From: VBOC01 sp964512655
Lineage (GTDB): Bacteria; Bacteroidota; Ignavibacteria; UBA10030; SZUA-254
Assembly (NCBI GenBank): GCA_964512655.1
Contig: CAZEJT010000001.1
Coordinates: forward strand, 860,623-924,622
DNA: 64,000 bases
Direction: 5' to 3'
Part shown: one piece after another, positions 42,725 to 51,408 of the stretch
Position numbering within the stretch: position 1 is the stretch's first letter
Layout of the letters: every line of letters begins with the position of its first letter
The notes under the pieces: generated by a model
Seen by the model: only the letters and a program-made list of their open reading frames with translations
The model's database searches: none
Told to the model about the DNA's origin: nothing
Program-made: the position numbers and the translations under genes

Positions 42725-43321
42725 ATGAACGACCGGTTGGGACACATGGACTTGACACTCGCTGACGATGCGGACAAGCTCTCCGCGCGACGGTTATTGC
42801 TGGCCGGCGTTCCGGCCTTCGTGCTGTCGATCGTTGCATCGATGCTGATCCACGGATACGCGCACGCTATCGCTCACACTCTTCTTCCGCGGGAATCGAC
42901 GCTGCAATCGGCCGCGATCGAGGAGCTTGCGGGTCCCGCGGCGTCTTTCATCCTCGCGCTCCTCTCCTTTGCCGCGTTCGTGCGCTCCCCCAAGAACCTC
43001 TTCTTCTCCTCGCTGGCTTTTGTCAGTGCCGCCGGAAGGCTTCCCGCGGCGCTCGTGATCTGCATCCGTCTTTTCTTCAACCGCGAGGCCCCGCCGGTTG
43101 CAGACGAGGGCGGGCTCCTCCCCCTTCTGGGCCTTCACAATCCGACCGCCGGGCTCGTCATCCTCTGCTTTTATTCGATGATCCTTCTCTTCCTCTGCAT
43201 TGCGGTGATCCACGAGTCGAGGGCAGTCCCCTGGAAGTGGCTCATGGCGGCCGCCATGCTCGCCGTTCTCATTCCCGTGCAGCCAGCCGTCGCGAAGATC
43301 CTCGGATTCCCCGCCGTATAA
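42725..43321 (+). CDS. Polytopic membrane protein, possibly inactive M50-like
   Basis: 198 residues with about five membrane helices. I do not recognise a family with certainty. Helix 1 ends VASMLIHGYAHAIAHTLL, and after a loop comes IEELAGPAASFILALLSF. Site-2 (M50) proteases have HExxH in one helix followed by a GP-containing membrane segment, so the spacing H-GYA-H plus AGPAASF is suggestive. However the catalytic Glu is replaced by Gly, and no third-helix Asp motif is obvious. It may be a non-proteolytic relative or unrelated. It has a clear promoter and Shine-Dalgarno and abuts hpnE tail to tail. Confidence 0.6.
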   Translation: MNDRLGHMDLTLADDADKLSARRLLLAGVPAFVLSIVASMLIHGYAHAIAHTLLPRESTLQSAAIEELAGPAASFILALLSFAAFVRSPKNLFFSSLAFVSAAGRLPAALVICIRLFFNREAPPVADEGGLLPLLGLHNPTAGLVILCFYSMILLFLCIAVIHESRAVPWKWLMAAAMLAVLIPVQPAVAKILGFPAV

Positions 43322-44665
43322 TCACCTGATCAACCTGGCGGCCTTCAGGCCGCTCATGACGGCGCCTTCTATGGTGGCCGGTAGTCCTGTATCCGTCCAG
43401 TCACCGGCGAGATAAAGATTTCGGATTGGAGTCCGCGGGCCCGGCCGGAGTACGTCAGTCCCGCAGATCGGGGAAAAGGTGGCACGTTTTTCCTTGATGA
43501 CTACTGAGGAGATCAGCCTCCCCGCGCCGGGGTAGATACCGCGGATATCCTCCAGGGCGATCTCGACCAACCTCTCCTTCGTCAAAGCAACAAAGGGGCG
43601 CGCCGCGCTGATGACCGCCGAGACGTAGCCCGTTTTTTTCCCCGGGGCGCGGATGATCCTCCTCCGGTTAAAGAGCCATTGAATTCTCCTCCCGATGAGA
43701 CCGAGAAGGTCAGACTCCATGAAGTCCCTCTCGAACCAGAGGTGTATTGAAATAATCGGGGAACTCCCCATCCTCCCGAGGCCCGCGAAGGGGGACTCGC
43801 TCTCATACCCTTCGGGGACCATCCGGCTGAGGGCATAGTAGGGGACTGCGCTGACGATGAAATCGCCGCCGATCTTTCGGCCGTCCTTCAGCTCGAGGCT
43901 CGCGTTCCCCCGTCCGGGCGTAGCGATTCTCCGGACCTCTGTGTTCAACATGATCCTCCCCCGCCGCTTCAGAAGATACTCGACCGCACCCGTTACGTAG
44001 AGTTCCGACTGGCCCACCGCCGGAAGGAGAATCGAGGAGTCAGACCTTTCCCCCATGAATGCCGCGCGAAGCGACCTGGCAAAAAGGAGTGCGGACGCGG
44101 ACTCCGGACTCTCGTTCATGACTGACACGGCTATTGGATTCCAGAGGCACTCCATCGAATCCCGCGATTGGCCCAGTCCGCTCAGCCACTCCTCCACGGT
44201 TGTGCGCGCCAGCGAATCCTCCAGTTCCTTGTTCCACCCCCGGAGAGCAACCCCGACATTGAGTAGCCGGCGGCGCTCCTGGAGCGTGAGGAGGCCGAAC
44301 CTGAGCATCCCCGCCGGGAGGTCGAACGGTTTCGGCACCACAGGCACGGAAAAGGAATGGAATCCCTTCTGAGGATGGTGGAGAGGGAGGCGGAGAGCGC
44401 GTTCCTTCTTCAGAAAGCGCAGAGAGCCGATCAGGCCGAGATACCCGAGGAGATTGCGGTAGGCACCGAGGAGGACGTGCTGGCCGTTGTCGACGGTGTC
44501 CCCGGTGGCGGCGTCGACGTAGGAGTAACAGCGCCCGCCGAGGCGTGGTGCCGCCTCGCAAAGCAGGACGGCGGCCCCGCGGGATGCGAGCTCCACCGAG
44601 GCGGCGAGCCCGCTGAGACCTCCCCCTATGACAACGACGTCTGCGTGAGCGGCGCGGCTATCCAG
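43322..44665 (-). CDS. hpnE: Hydroxysqualene dehydroxylase / squalene-associated FAD desaturase HpnE
   Basis: 447 residues if translation starts at CTG (44665). HpnE reduces hydroxysqualene to squalene with FAD. The only common start codon in frame, GTG at 44596, would cut off VVVIGGGLSGLAAS, the dinucleotide-binding motif required for FAD. Reading upstream restores it, and CTG with AAGG 7 nt before it is the only near-cognate start between this motif and the hpnD stop. Other motifs: GGRCYSY, DNGQHVLLGAY, and C-terminal NLYLAGDWTDTGLPATIEGAVMSGL. It follows hpnD by 25 bp. Confidence 0.88.
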   Translation of the reverse strand: MDSRAAHADVVVIGGGLSGLAASVELASRGAAVLLCEAAPRLGGRCYSYVDAATGDTVDNGQHVLLGAYRNLLGYLGLIGSLRFLKKERALRLPLHHPQKGFHSFSVPVVPKPFDLPAGMLRFGLLTLQERRRLLNVGVALRGWNKELEDSLARTTVEEWLSGLGQSRDSMECLWNPIAVSVMNESPESASALLFARSLRAAFMGERSDSSILLPAVGQSELYVTGAVEYLLKRRGRIMLNTEVRRIATPGRGNASLELKDGRKIGGDFIVSAVPYYALSRMVPEGYESESPFAGLGRMGSSPIISIHLWFERDFMESDLLGLIGRRIQWLFNRRRIIRAPGKKTGYVSAVISAARPFVALTKERLVEIALEDIRGIYPGAGRLISSVVIKEKRATFSPICGTDVLRPGPRTPIRNLYLAGDWTDTGLPATIEGAVMSGLKAARLIR

Positions 44666-44690
44666 GAGTAACCTTAGAGCGGGGAACCGT

Positions 44691-45533
44691 TCATCTGCCG
44701 AAGAGCCGCTGCTTGACCCAGTACTTCACTGCGATCAGGAATTGGAGAGTTCGCGGCAGCTGTACCCGGCGGTCGAACACGTCGTAGCGGGCATCCTTAA
44801 TGCGCAGGAGCGTGTGGAAGTAGATCCGCTCCATGATCTTCGGGGCGAACATGGCGCGGCGGTCTTCGGGCGGGAGGAGCAGCGTTGCCTTTTTGTAGTA
44901 CTCCTCCGCCCTGCGGGTCTCAAATTCCATAAGGTCCCGGAACTGCGGCGAGTAAACGTGCGCCATCAGATCGGCCTCCGAATACCCGAACCGGCGGAGG
45001 TCCTCTAGCGGAAGGTAAATCCTCCCGTATGCTGCGTCGATCGCGACGTCGCGCAGAATGTTGGTGAGCTGAAGCGCGATTCCGAGGTTCACCGCATACT
45101 CCCGGGAGGCGCTGTTTCTCGGCCCAAAAATCTCAAGTGTCATCAGCCCTACCGACGAGGCCACGAGCCGGCAGTACTCTTCCAGTTCCTCGAAGGTCTC
45201 ATAGCGGCTCGTGGTCAGGTCCATCTCGACCCCTCTGAGAAGCTCGTAAAAATGGCGTACCGGAATGTTGAACCGCCTGGCGATCGCGCTCAGGCGGTTG
45301 AGGACGGAATAGTCCGACCGCCCCTCGAAAGCGTGTTCGAGCTCGGCCCTCCACCTGCGGAGCAATTCGGTCTTCCCCTGGAGTTCTCCCGCGTCGGGAC
45401 TGTCGACGATGTCGTCCGTCTTCCGGCAAAAGGCATAGACCGCTTTCAGGGCTTCGCGCTTCTCCTTCGGCAGGAAGACAAAGGAGTATGCGAAGCTCGA
45501 TTTTCCCGGAAGCAGCGCTAGGTCAGATCCCAC
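44691..45533 (-). CDS. hpnD: Presqualene diphosphate synthase HpnD
   Basis: 280 residues. HpnD couples two farnesyl diphosphates to presqualene diphosphate. The two Asp-rich motifs are DDIVDS and NILRDVAIDAAYGRIYLP, with the flanking VYAFCRKTDD and SVGLMTLEIFG typical of the trans-isoprenyl synthase (squalene/phytoene) family. It overlaps hpnC by 16 bp and precedes hpnE. Confidence 0.93.
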   Translation of the reverse strand: MGSDLALLPGKSSFAYSFVFLPKEKREALKAVYAFCRKTDDIVDSPDAGELQGKTELLRRWRAELEHAFEGRSDYSVLNRLSAIARRFNIPVRHFYELLRGVEMDLTTSRYETFEELEEYCRLVASSVGLMTLEIFGPRNSASREYAVNLGIALQLTNILRDVAIDAAYGRIYLPLEDLRRFGYSEADLMAHVYSPQFRDLMEFETRRAEEYYKKATLLLPPEDRRAMFAPKIMERIYFHTLLRIKDARYDVFDRRVQLPRTLQFLIAVKYWVKQRLFGR

Positions 45534-46504
45534 GGCTTCTTTTTCCTTCGGTACCTTCCCAGGCGCCGGATCGTCAGGGCCCGCAGGAGGATCATGAGCT
45601 TGCCTCCGCCGCCGATCGTGGGCCTCCTCTCGGGGCTCACCCCGCTTCTCGAGATGCGTTCGAGGATTCGCATCCCTCCCAGCCAGACGAGCCTCAGCTC
45701 AATCTGCAGGTCCTTCTCGACGAGTTCGGGGAGGTCAGCTCCCTCATAAAAAAGGCCTTTCGTGCGCTCGACCTCGAACCTCATCAGCTCGCGCAACTCC
45801 GGGCCTGTGGCGCGGCTGAGCCACATCGCGGGAGTGTAGCCGAAACGGCGCATGTCCTCGAGGGGAAGATAGAGACGGTCCTTTTCGAGATCGACGAAAA
45901 TATCCTGCCAGAAATTGGTAAGCTGGAGCGCGGTGCAGATCCGGTCCGAGAGAAGGAAGAGCGACTCATCCCTGTGTCCGAACACCGTCAGGACCAGCCT
46001 TCCAACCGGATTCGCCGAGCAGCGGCAATACCCGAGCAGATCCTCATATGTCTCATACCGGTTTTGCTTCACATCGCGCGTGAAGGCCGCGAGGAGGTCC
46101 TTCAAAAGTCCGATCGGTATGCCGTTTTTTCTGACCGTTTCTCCGAGGGCCATGAAGACCGGATGCTCAGCACGCCCCTGATAGCACTCCTCGAGCATGA
46201 GCTCCCAGTCGCGCAGCCGCGCAATCCGATCTGCCGGGAGCAGGCCGGGCTCGTCCGCGAAATCATCGGCGATGCGGCTGAACGCATAAATCGCCTGAAT
46301 GTACGGGCGCCTCTCTTCCGGGAGGAAGAGGGACGCCACCGGAAAGTTTTCGTAGTGGGAAGCGGTAATCTCTGCGCAGACCCGGAACGCCTCGTCGAGC
46401 GTTACGGGATTCCCTGCAGGTGCCGCAGGGCCGCCGGGGATCGTACTGAGCCATTCGCCGGAGAAGGGCACCGGCGTGCTGTATGTGCTGGAGAATTCCT
46501 GCAA
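45518..46504 (-). CDS. hpnC: Hydroxysqualene synthase HpnC
   Basis: 328 residues. HpnC converts presqualene diphosphate to hydroxysqualene. Asp-rich motifs: IADDFADE and NFWQDIFVDLEKDRLYLP. The first 35 residues form a Pro-rich extension. The start is uncertain: TTG at 46504 lies about 4-6 nt after the predicted transcription start, or a later GTG (codon 12) may be used. With hpnD and hpnE it completes the three-step bacterial squalene route; no squalene-hopene cyclase gene is in the window. Confidence 0.9.
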   Translation of the reverse strand: MQEFSSTYSTPVPFSGEWLSTIPGGPAAPAGNPVTLDEAFRVCAEITASHYENFPVASLFLPEERRPYIQAIYAFSRIADDFADEPGLLPADRIARLRDWELMLEECYQGRAEHPVFMALGETVRKNGIPIGLLKDLLAAFTRDVKQNRYETYEDLLGYCRCSANPVGRLVLTVFGHRDESLFLLSDRICTALQLTNFWQDIFVDLEKDRLYLPLEDMRRFGYTPAMWLSRATGPELRELMRFEVERTKGLFYEGADLPELVEKDLQIELRLVWLGGMRILERISRSGVSPERRPTIGGGGKLMILLRALTIRRLGRYRRKKKPWDLT

Positions 46505-46516
46505 TCGTGAAGATCA

Positions 46517-46545
46517 AAAGTACGAAAGCGGCCATTTCCTTGCAA
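46517..46545 (-). promoter_or_regulatory. hpnCDE promoter
   Basis: Minus-strand TTGCAA (46545-46540), 17 bp, TACTTT (46522-46517) followed by TG. The -35 hexamer is palindromic and is shared with the divergent tRNA promoter. Confidence 0.6.
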
Positions 46546-46568
46546 CTCTTGCGTATTTGTCGTATATT
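46540..46568 (+). promoter_or_regulatory. tRNA-Met promoter sharing its -35 with hpnC
   Basis: TTGCAA (46540-46545), 17 bp, TATATT (46563-46568); +1 near 46575, 7 nt before the tRNA. Confidence 0.65.
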
Positions 46569-46581
46569 TTCAAGGACTTGC

Positions 46582-46655
46582 GGCGGAGTAGCTCAGTTGG
46601 TTAGAGCAACGGAATCATAATCCGTGTGTCGGGGGTTCGACTCCCTCCTCCGCTA
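46582..46655 (+). tRNA. tRNA-Met (anticodon CAT)
   Basis: 74 nt folding into a full cloverleaf: acceptor GGCGGAG with CTCCGCT (first pair G-U), D-arm GCTC/GAGC, anticodon stem ACGGA/TCCGT with loop ATCATAA, and T-stem GGGGG/CCCTC with TTCGACT. CCA is not encoded. The GGCGGxG acceptor and GTCGGGGGTTCGA arm match elongator tRNA-Met. It lacks the C4-G69 and C5-G68 pairs that mark tRNA-Ile(CAU), so Met is preferred although tilS is next door. Confidence 0.9.
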
Positions 46656-46669
46656 CTTCGCGAAATCAC

Positions 46670-46704
46670 CCTTTCGGACTCGGAAATCCGAAAGGAATTT
46701 TTTT
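46670..46704 (+). terminator. Intrinsic terminator after tRNA-Met
   Basis: A perfect 9-bp stem, CCTTTCGGA (46670-46678) with TCCGAAAGG (46687-46695), 8-nt loop, followed by AA and seven T to 46704. It lies between the tRNA and tilS, so tilS must be reached by read-through or from a promoter I cannot see. Confidence 0.9.
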
Positions 46705-46721
46705 ATGGTGCAACGAGTACG

Positions 46722-48116
46722 ATGACCTCAGGAGAGCCGTTTCTCTCACGATTCAGGGAATTCGTCCGGCGCTTCCACCTGATCGATCCGGGCGAAAGAG
46801 TCATCGTTGCTACAAGCGGCGGCTCCGATTCGATGGTGCTCCTGGACGCTCTCGACAGCTACCGGGAGGAATTTCAGCTGGTCCTCGCCGTGGCGCATTT
46901 CAACCACGGGCTCCGGGGGGATGAATCGGACCGCGATGAGGCGTTTGTGAGGTCTGTGGCGAGGGAGCGACACCTCGAATGCTACGTGGAGCGCGCCGAT
47001 ACGCGCGCGGTCAGCGAGGCGCGCAAACGGTCGATCGAGGAGAGCGCCCGCGAATTGAGGTATGAGTTTTTCGCGAAACTCCGTAGTTCTCTCGGATTCC
47101 AGAGAATCGCCACCGCCCACCAGGCCGATGACAACGCCGAGACCATCCTCTTTAATCTCTTCCGCGGCGCCGGAGTTCACGGGCTTTCGGGGATTCCGGT
47201 GATGCGGCGCGACCTTTGCGTCGTCCGGCCCCTGCTCTTCGCGACGAAGGAGGAGGTGCTGGACTATGCCCTCAGGAGAGGGCTTCCTCACAGGGAGGAT
47301 GCCAGCAATGCGAGCCGGGCGTACACGCGCAATTTCTTCCGGCATGAGGTGATTCCGCTGATCCGGCAAAACGTCAACCCCAACCTGATCCCGACCCTGC
47401 GGCGCACCGGGGAGCTCTTCGACCAGCTCGAGGCGTATCTCGGGGAAGTGGCGCAGGGAGCCATGCCCTCGTTGAATGTCTCGGAATCTCCCGGCACGCT
47501 TGCATTCGACCTGAACGCGTTCAGGTCGCACCCGCTCTTTCTTCGAGAGCATCTCCTCTTGCATCTCGCCCGGAACTTCACTTCGCGCGAGATCGACTTC
47601 GGGACGGTGAAGACGATGCTCCGGGTCGCGGAGGGAGAGACCGGCTCATCGTGCTCGATCGCCAAAGACATCGTTTTTTACCGGAACAGGGGCGAGCTGA
47701 TCTTCGCCCGCATCAAAAGCCTTGCTCCCTACCGCCACCGGATCGAACCGGACGCGCGGTATGAGTTCGAACATTTTTCCTTCGGCTCGGGCTTCACGAC
47801 GGATGCCCGCCTGAGCAGCGATCCGAACACGGAATATGTCGATGCGGATACGATCGGCTCCGAATGCATCCTCCGGAGCTGGAGCGAAGGGGACTGGTTT
47901 GTGCCCCTCGGCATGAACAAGCGCAAGAAGGTGAGCGACTTTTTTATTGACGAAAAAATACCGTTATTTGAAAAGCTGACGATCCCGCTCCTGGTTTCCG
48001 ACGGCCAGATTGTCTGGGTGTGCGGAAAGCGGCTCGATGACAGGCATAAGATTACACCGTCCACAGCGAGGGTTCTCAGACTCGAATATGCGCCCCGAAG
48101 CACGCGTCGTGAATGA
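46722..48116 (+). CDS. tilS: tRNA(Ile)-lysidine synthetase TilS
   Basis: 464 residues from the ATG at 46722; an upstream in-frame Met at 46626 would lie inside the tRNA gene. TilS attaches lysine to C34 of tRNA-Ile(CAU), changing its decoding from AUG to AUA. The PP-loop is ATSGGSDSMVLLDAL; VAHFNHGLRGDESDRDEAFV and TAHQADDNAETILFNLFRGAGVHGLSGIP are characteristic. The C-terminal domain (WSEGDWFVPLGMNKRKKVSDFFIDEKIP) is the TilS substrate-binding region. It overlaps hpt by ATGA. Confidence 0.95.
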   Translation: MTSGEPFLSRFREFVRRFHLIDPGERVIVATSGGSDSMVLLDALDSYREEFQLVLAVAHFNHGLRGDESDRDEAFVRSVARERHLECYVERADTRAVSEARKRSIEESARELRYEFFAKLRSSLGFQRIATAHQADDNAETILFNLFRGAGVHGLSGIPVMRRDLCVVRPLLFATKEEVLDYALRRGLPHREDASNASRAYTRNFFRHEVIPLIRQNVNPNLIPTLRRTGELFDQLEAYLGEVAQGAMPSLNVSESPGTLAFDLNAFRSHPLFLREHLLLHLARNFTSREIDFGTVKTMLRVAEGETGSSCSIAKDIVFYRNRGELIFARIKSLAPYRHRIEPDARYEFEHFSFGSGFTTDARLSSDPNTEYVDADTIGSECILRSWSEGDWFVPLGMNKRKKVSDFFIDEKIPLFEKLTIPLLVSDGQIVWVCGKRLDDRHKITPSTARVLRLEYAPRSTRRE

Positions 48117-48679
48117 ATAAATACGTAACGGTCAACAACGACCGTTTTGAGCTCTTTTTGAGCGAGAGGAAGATTCAGGCGCGTGTGAAGGAGCTGGGCA
48201 GGAAGTTGAGCAGGGAGTACAAAGGGCGGGTGCCGATTTTCATCGGAATCCTGAACGGCGCGTTTGTGTTCATGGCCGATCTGATCAGGCACATTGACAT
48301 CGATTGCGAAATCGATTTCATGAAGCTTTCCAGCTACGGCGACGCCAAAATCAGCTCCGGGAATGTCACCCTCCTGAAGGAGCTGAATTGCCAGGTTGAA
48401 GGGCGCGATATCGTGATTGTTGAAGATATCGTCGACTCGGGATTGTCGGTCGATTTCATGATCCGGCGGATTTCACAGCACAACCCCCGGTCGTACAAGG
48501 TGGTGACGTTGCTCTATAAAAAGGATGCCGCGAAGATCCGGGTCCCGATCGATTACGTGGGATTCGTCATCCCGAATTATTTTGTGATCGGATACGGGCT
48601 CGATTACTCCCAGAAAGTGAGGAACCTGCGGGGGATTTACCGGATCAGCAATGAACCAATCAAAGCGGCAAAACGTTAG
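48113..48679 (+). CDS. hpt: Hypoxanthine phosphoribosyltransferase
   Basis: 188 residues. It salvages hypoxanthine or guanine with PRPP. The PRPP-binding loop is DIVIVEDIVDSGLSVDFM; the pyrophosphate loop is FMKLSSYGDA and the C-terminal base-binding segment is DYVGFVIPNYFVIGYGLDY. The tilS-hpt-ftsH order is a widely conserved bacterial gene string. It overlaps tilS by 4 bp. Confidence 0.95.
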   Translation: MNKYVTVNNDRFELFLSERKIQARVKELGRKLSREYKGRVPIFIGILNGAFVFMADLIRHIDIDCEIDFMKLSSYGDAKISSGNVTLLKELNCQVEGRDIVIVEDIVDSGLSVDFMIRRISQHNPRSYKVVTLLYKKDAAKIRVPIDYVGFVIPNYFVIGYGLDYSQKVRNLRGIYRISNEPIKAAKR

Positions 48680-48689
48680 AACTTTCGAT

Positions 48690-50753
48690 ATGGAAAACGA
48701 CAAGCAGCTTCGCAGGAAACTCCCCCGGGGGCGCAGGAACAGGCCCTCGAAGAACCAGTTCCGGGGGGACGATGATTTCAACTGGGGAAAAGTCCTCAAG
48801 GTCGTCCTCAGCTGGTCCGCCATCATCCTCGGCGTCTTCATCGTCATGACCCTCTTCCGGTCCCAGGAAGGGACCGAGTATGAGCTCGACTTCACCCAGT
48901 ACCAGACGCTGTTGAAGGAAGGGCTGATCAACAACGCGACGATCAAGAAATCGGATCTCAACAATTTCGATTTCCACGGCGTCCTGAAGAAGCCGGTCGA
49001 CGTTACCACCTCCACCGGCCGCACGCTTCCCGTCCAGCGCTTCGTCGTGACGCTCCCGTACATCGATGGCACGGTGGTGAAGGAATGGAATGAGAAAGAG
49101 ATCCGCTTCACGCTCACCAAGGAAGACAACACGTGGATGAACGCGCTCCTCAGCGTGCTTCCGTGGGTGCTCCTCTTTGTTGTCTGGCTGATTATCATGA
49201 GGCGCATGCAGGGGATCGGAACGAAGGGGATCTTCTCGTTCGGGAAGAGCCGCGCGAAGAGCATTAACGAGGGCTCCCCGAAGGTGACGTTTCAGGACGT
49301 GGCCGGCGCCGATGAGGCGAAGGTGGAGCTTCAGGAGATCATCGAGTTTCTCAAGGAACCGACCAAGTTTCAGCGGCTCGGCGGAAAAATACCGCGGGGC
49401 GTCCTCCTCCTAGGGCCCCCCGGCACCGGGAAGACCCTTCTCGCGCGGGCGGTGGCGGGCGAAGCCGGCGTCCCTTTTTTCTCCATCTCGGGCGCCGAGT
49501 TCGTCGAGATGTTTGTGGGAGTGGGGGCGAGCCGTGTGCGCGACCTCTTCGAGACCGGCAAAAAGAATGCGCCGGCCATCATCTTTATCGATGAGATCGA
49601 CGCCGTCGGCAGGCACCGCGGCGCCGGACTCGGCGGAGGACACGACGAGAGGGAGCAAACCCTCAACCAGCTCCTGGTGGAAATGGACGGGTTCGAGCAG
49701 AACAGCGGCGTCATCATCATCGCCGCGACAAACAGACCCGATGTGCTCGACCCGGCGCTTCTGCGCCCGGGGAGATTCGACAGGCAGGTGGTGGTCGACC
49801 GTCCTGACGTCCGGGGTAGGGAAGGCATCCTGAAGGTCCACACCCGCAACATTCCGCTGGAGGATTCGGTCAGGCTCGACGTCCTGGCGAAAGGAACTCC
49901 CGGGCTGGCCGGCGCCGATCTCGCAAACCTGGTGAACGAAGCCGCCCTCCTCGCCGCCCGCCAGAACCAGAAGGCGGTGAGCATGCGTCATTTCGAGGAG
50001 GCGAAAGACAAGGTCATGATGGGTATCGAGCGCAAGAGCCTCATCATCTCCGATCAGGAGAAGAAGGTCACCGCGTACCACGAATCGGGGCACGTCCTGG
50101 TCGCCCGCAAGATACCCGAGGCCGATCCCGTCCATAAGGTAACCATCATTCCCCGGGGCCGCGCCCTGGGCGTCACGACGTATCTCCCGATCGACGAAAA
50201 GCACACCTACTCGAAGGAGTACCTCGAGGCGATGATCGCCTACGCCCTCGGTGGTCGCGCAGCGGAAAAGCTCATCTTCAAACAGTTCACCACGGGCGCG
50301 GGCAACGACATCGATCGCGCAACGAACCTCGCGCACAAAATGGTGTGCGAATGGGGGATGAGCGAGCGGCTGGGCCCGCTGGCGTACGGCGCGAAGGAGG
50401 AGGAGATCTTCCTGGGCCGCGAAATCACCCGGTCGAAGAATTATTCTGAAAACACCGCGATCGCCATCGACGAGGAGGTCAAGAAGATCATCACCGCAGG
50501 AATGGACCGCGCTGAGAATATCCTGCGCGAGAACCTCGACGCGCTCCACCGCCTTGCGACCGCGCTCCTCGAACGCGAAATCCTCGACGGCGACGAAATC
50601 GACAAGGTGATCCGCGGCGAGTCTCTCCCGCCCTCCGACCGCCGGACCAACGGACAGGAACAGAGTCCACAGACCGCCCCCCAGACCGACCCCCAGACTG
50701 CCATTGACCAACAGTCCAGCACCCCTCGGAGCGGAGATACGCAGAAGCCCTGA
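48690..50753 (+). CDS. ftsH: ATP-dependent zinc metalloprotease FtsH
   Basis: 687 residues from the ATG at 48690; another Met at 48651 would overlap hpt by 29 bp, and neither has a clear Shine-Dalgarno. Two membrane helices (VVLSWSAIILGVFIVMTLF; LLSVLPWVLLFVVWLIIM) flank a periplasmic loop. The AAA+ domain has GPPGTGKTLLARA, FIDEIDAVGR and the second region of homology NRPDVLDPALLRPGRFDRQ. The protease has HESGH. FtsH degrades membrane and short-lived cytoplasmic proteins. The C-terminus is Gln/Pro-rich and low-complexity. Confidence 0.96.
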   Translation: MENDKQLRRKLPRGRRNRPSKNQFRGDDDFNWGKVLKVVLSWSAIILGVFIVMTLFRSQEGTEYELDFTQYQTLLKEGLINNATIKKSDLNNFDFHGVLKKPVDVTTSTGRTLPVQRFVVTLPYIDGTVVKEWNEKEIRFTLTKEDNTWMNALLSVLPWVLLFVVWLIIMRRMQGIGTKGIFSFGKSRAKSINEGSPKVTFQDVAGADEAKVELQEIIEFLKEPTKFQRLGGKIPRGVLLLGPPGTGKTLLARAVAGEAGVPFFSISGAEFVEMFVGVGASRVRDLFETGKKNAPAIIFIDEIDAVGRHRGAGLGGGHDEREQTLNQLLVEMDGFEQNSGVIIIAATNRPDVLDPALLRPGRFDRQVVVDRPDVRGREGILKVHTRNIPLEDSVRLDVLAKGTPGLAGADLANLVNEAALLAARQNQKAVSMRHFEEAKDKVMMGIERKSLIISDQEKKVTAYHESGHVLVARKIPEADPVHKVTIIPRGRALGVTTYLPIDEKHTYSKEYLEAMIAYALGGRAAEKLIFKQFTTGAGNDIDRATNLAHKMVCEWGMSERLGPLAYGAKEEEIFLGREITRSKNYSENTAIAIDEEVKKIITAGMDRAENILRENLDALHRLATALLEREILDGDEIDKVIRGESLPPSDRRTNGQEQSPQTAPQTDPQTAIDQQSSTPRSGDTQKP

Positions 50754-51402
50754 TCGCCTTCCGGAAGATGAAAGCTACCGCATCGAGCTCATCCGAAAGT
50801 CGATCCATTTCTGTTCGATTGCCATCCCCCTCTTCTATCTCGTCACTCCACGGGACGTCGCCCTCGCGGTGCTGATTCCGGTGACCGCGGTCTTCATGGC
50901 CGTCGACATCGCGCGGTATTTCCACGGTCCCATCGAGAGCTGGTTTTATGCGGCCTTCGGTCGCCTCCTCCGGTCGCGCGAGTCGAGCGGCGAAAAAAAG
51001 CGCCTCAACGGCGCTACGTACGTCCTGATCGCGGCGACCCTCGCCGCGCTTATTTTTCCGAAGATCGTTGCGGTCACGAGCTTCACGATCCTGATTATCT
51101 CCGATCTTACGGCGGCCCTCGTCGGGAAGCGGTTCGGAAGGCACAGGTTCCTCGGCAAGAGCATCGAAGGAAGCGCCGCCTTCTTCCTGAGCGCCCTCCT
51201 GGTCGTCTGCGTCCTGCCGAAAGTGGAATACCGGCCCGGTGAATACGCGATCGGAGCGGCCGCATCCCTGGCCGGGGCGGTGACGGAAGCCCTCCCCATC
51301 GACATCGACGACAACCTCTCCATCCCTCTCGTCGTGGGGGGGGTCCTTTGGGCCGGATACAGCATGGTATATCCCCTGCTTGATATCAACAAATTCACCT
51401 GA
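50704..51402 (+). CDS. Dolichol/phytol/diacylglycerol kinase-like CTP-dependent membrane protein
   Basis: 232 residues with about six membrane helices. SYRIELIRKSIHFCSIAIPLFY, SDLTAALVGKRFGRHRFLGKSIEGSAAFF and C-terminal DIDDNLSIPLVVGG form the pattern of the Sec59/VTE5/Dgk1 family, CTP-dependent lipid kinases related to phosphatidate cytidylyltransferase. A role in polyprenol, phytol or diacylglycerol phosphorylation is inferred. The frame opens with TTG at 50704, overlapping ftsH by 50 bp; no later common start exists before the conserved N-terminal helix. Confidence 0.75.
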   Translation: MTNSPAPLGAEIRRSPDRLPEDESYRIELIRKSIHFCSIAIPLFYLVTPRDVALAVLIPVTAVFMAVDIARYFHGPIESWFYAAFGRLLRSRESSGEKKRLNGATYVLIAATLAALIFPKIVAVTSFTILIISDLTAALVGKRFGRHRFLGKSIEGSAAFFLSALLVVCVLPKVEYRPGEYAIGAAASLAGAVTEALPIDIDDNLSIPLVVGGVLWAGYSMVYPLLDINKFT

Positions 51403-51408
51403 CACACA

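Noticed and set aside
46626..46721. Extended tilS N-terminus starting at 46626
   Set aside because: It would begin inside the tRNA gene and read through the terminator hairpin; the ATG at 46722 starts the homologous region.
46582..48116. tRNA-CAT next to tilS as tRNA-Ile2 with its own modifying enzyme
   Set aside because: The acceptor and T-arm match elongator tRNA-Met and the C4-G69/C5-G68 identity pairs of tRNA-Ile(CAU) are missing. A terminator also separates the two genes.
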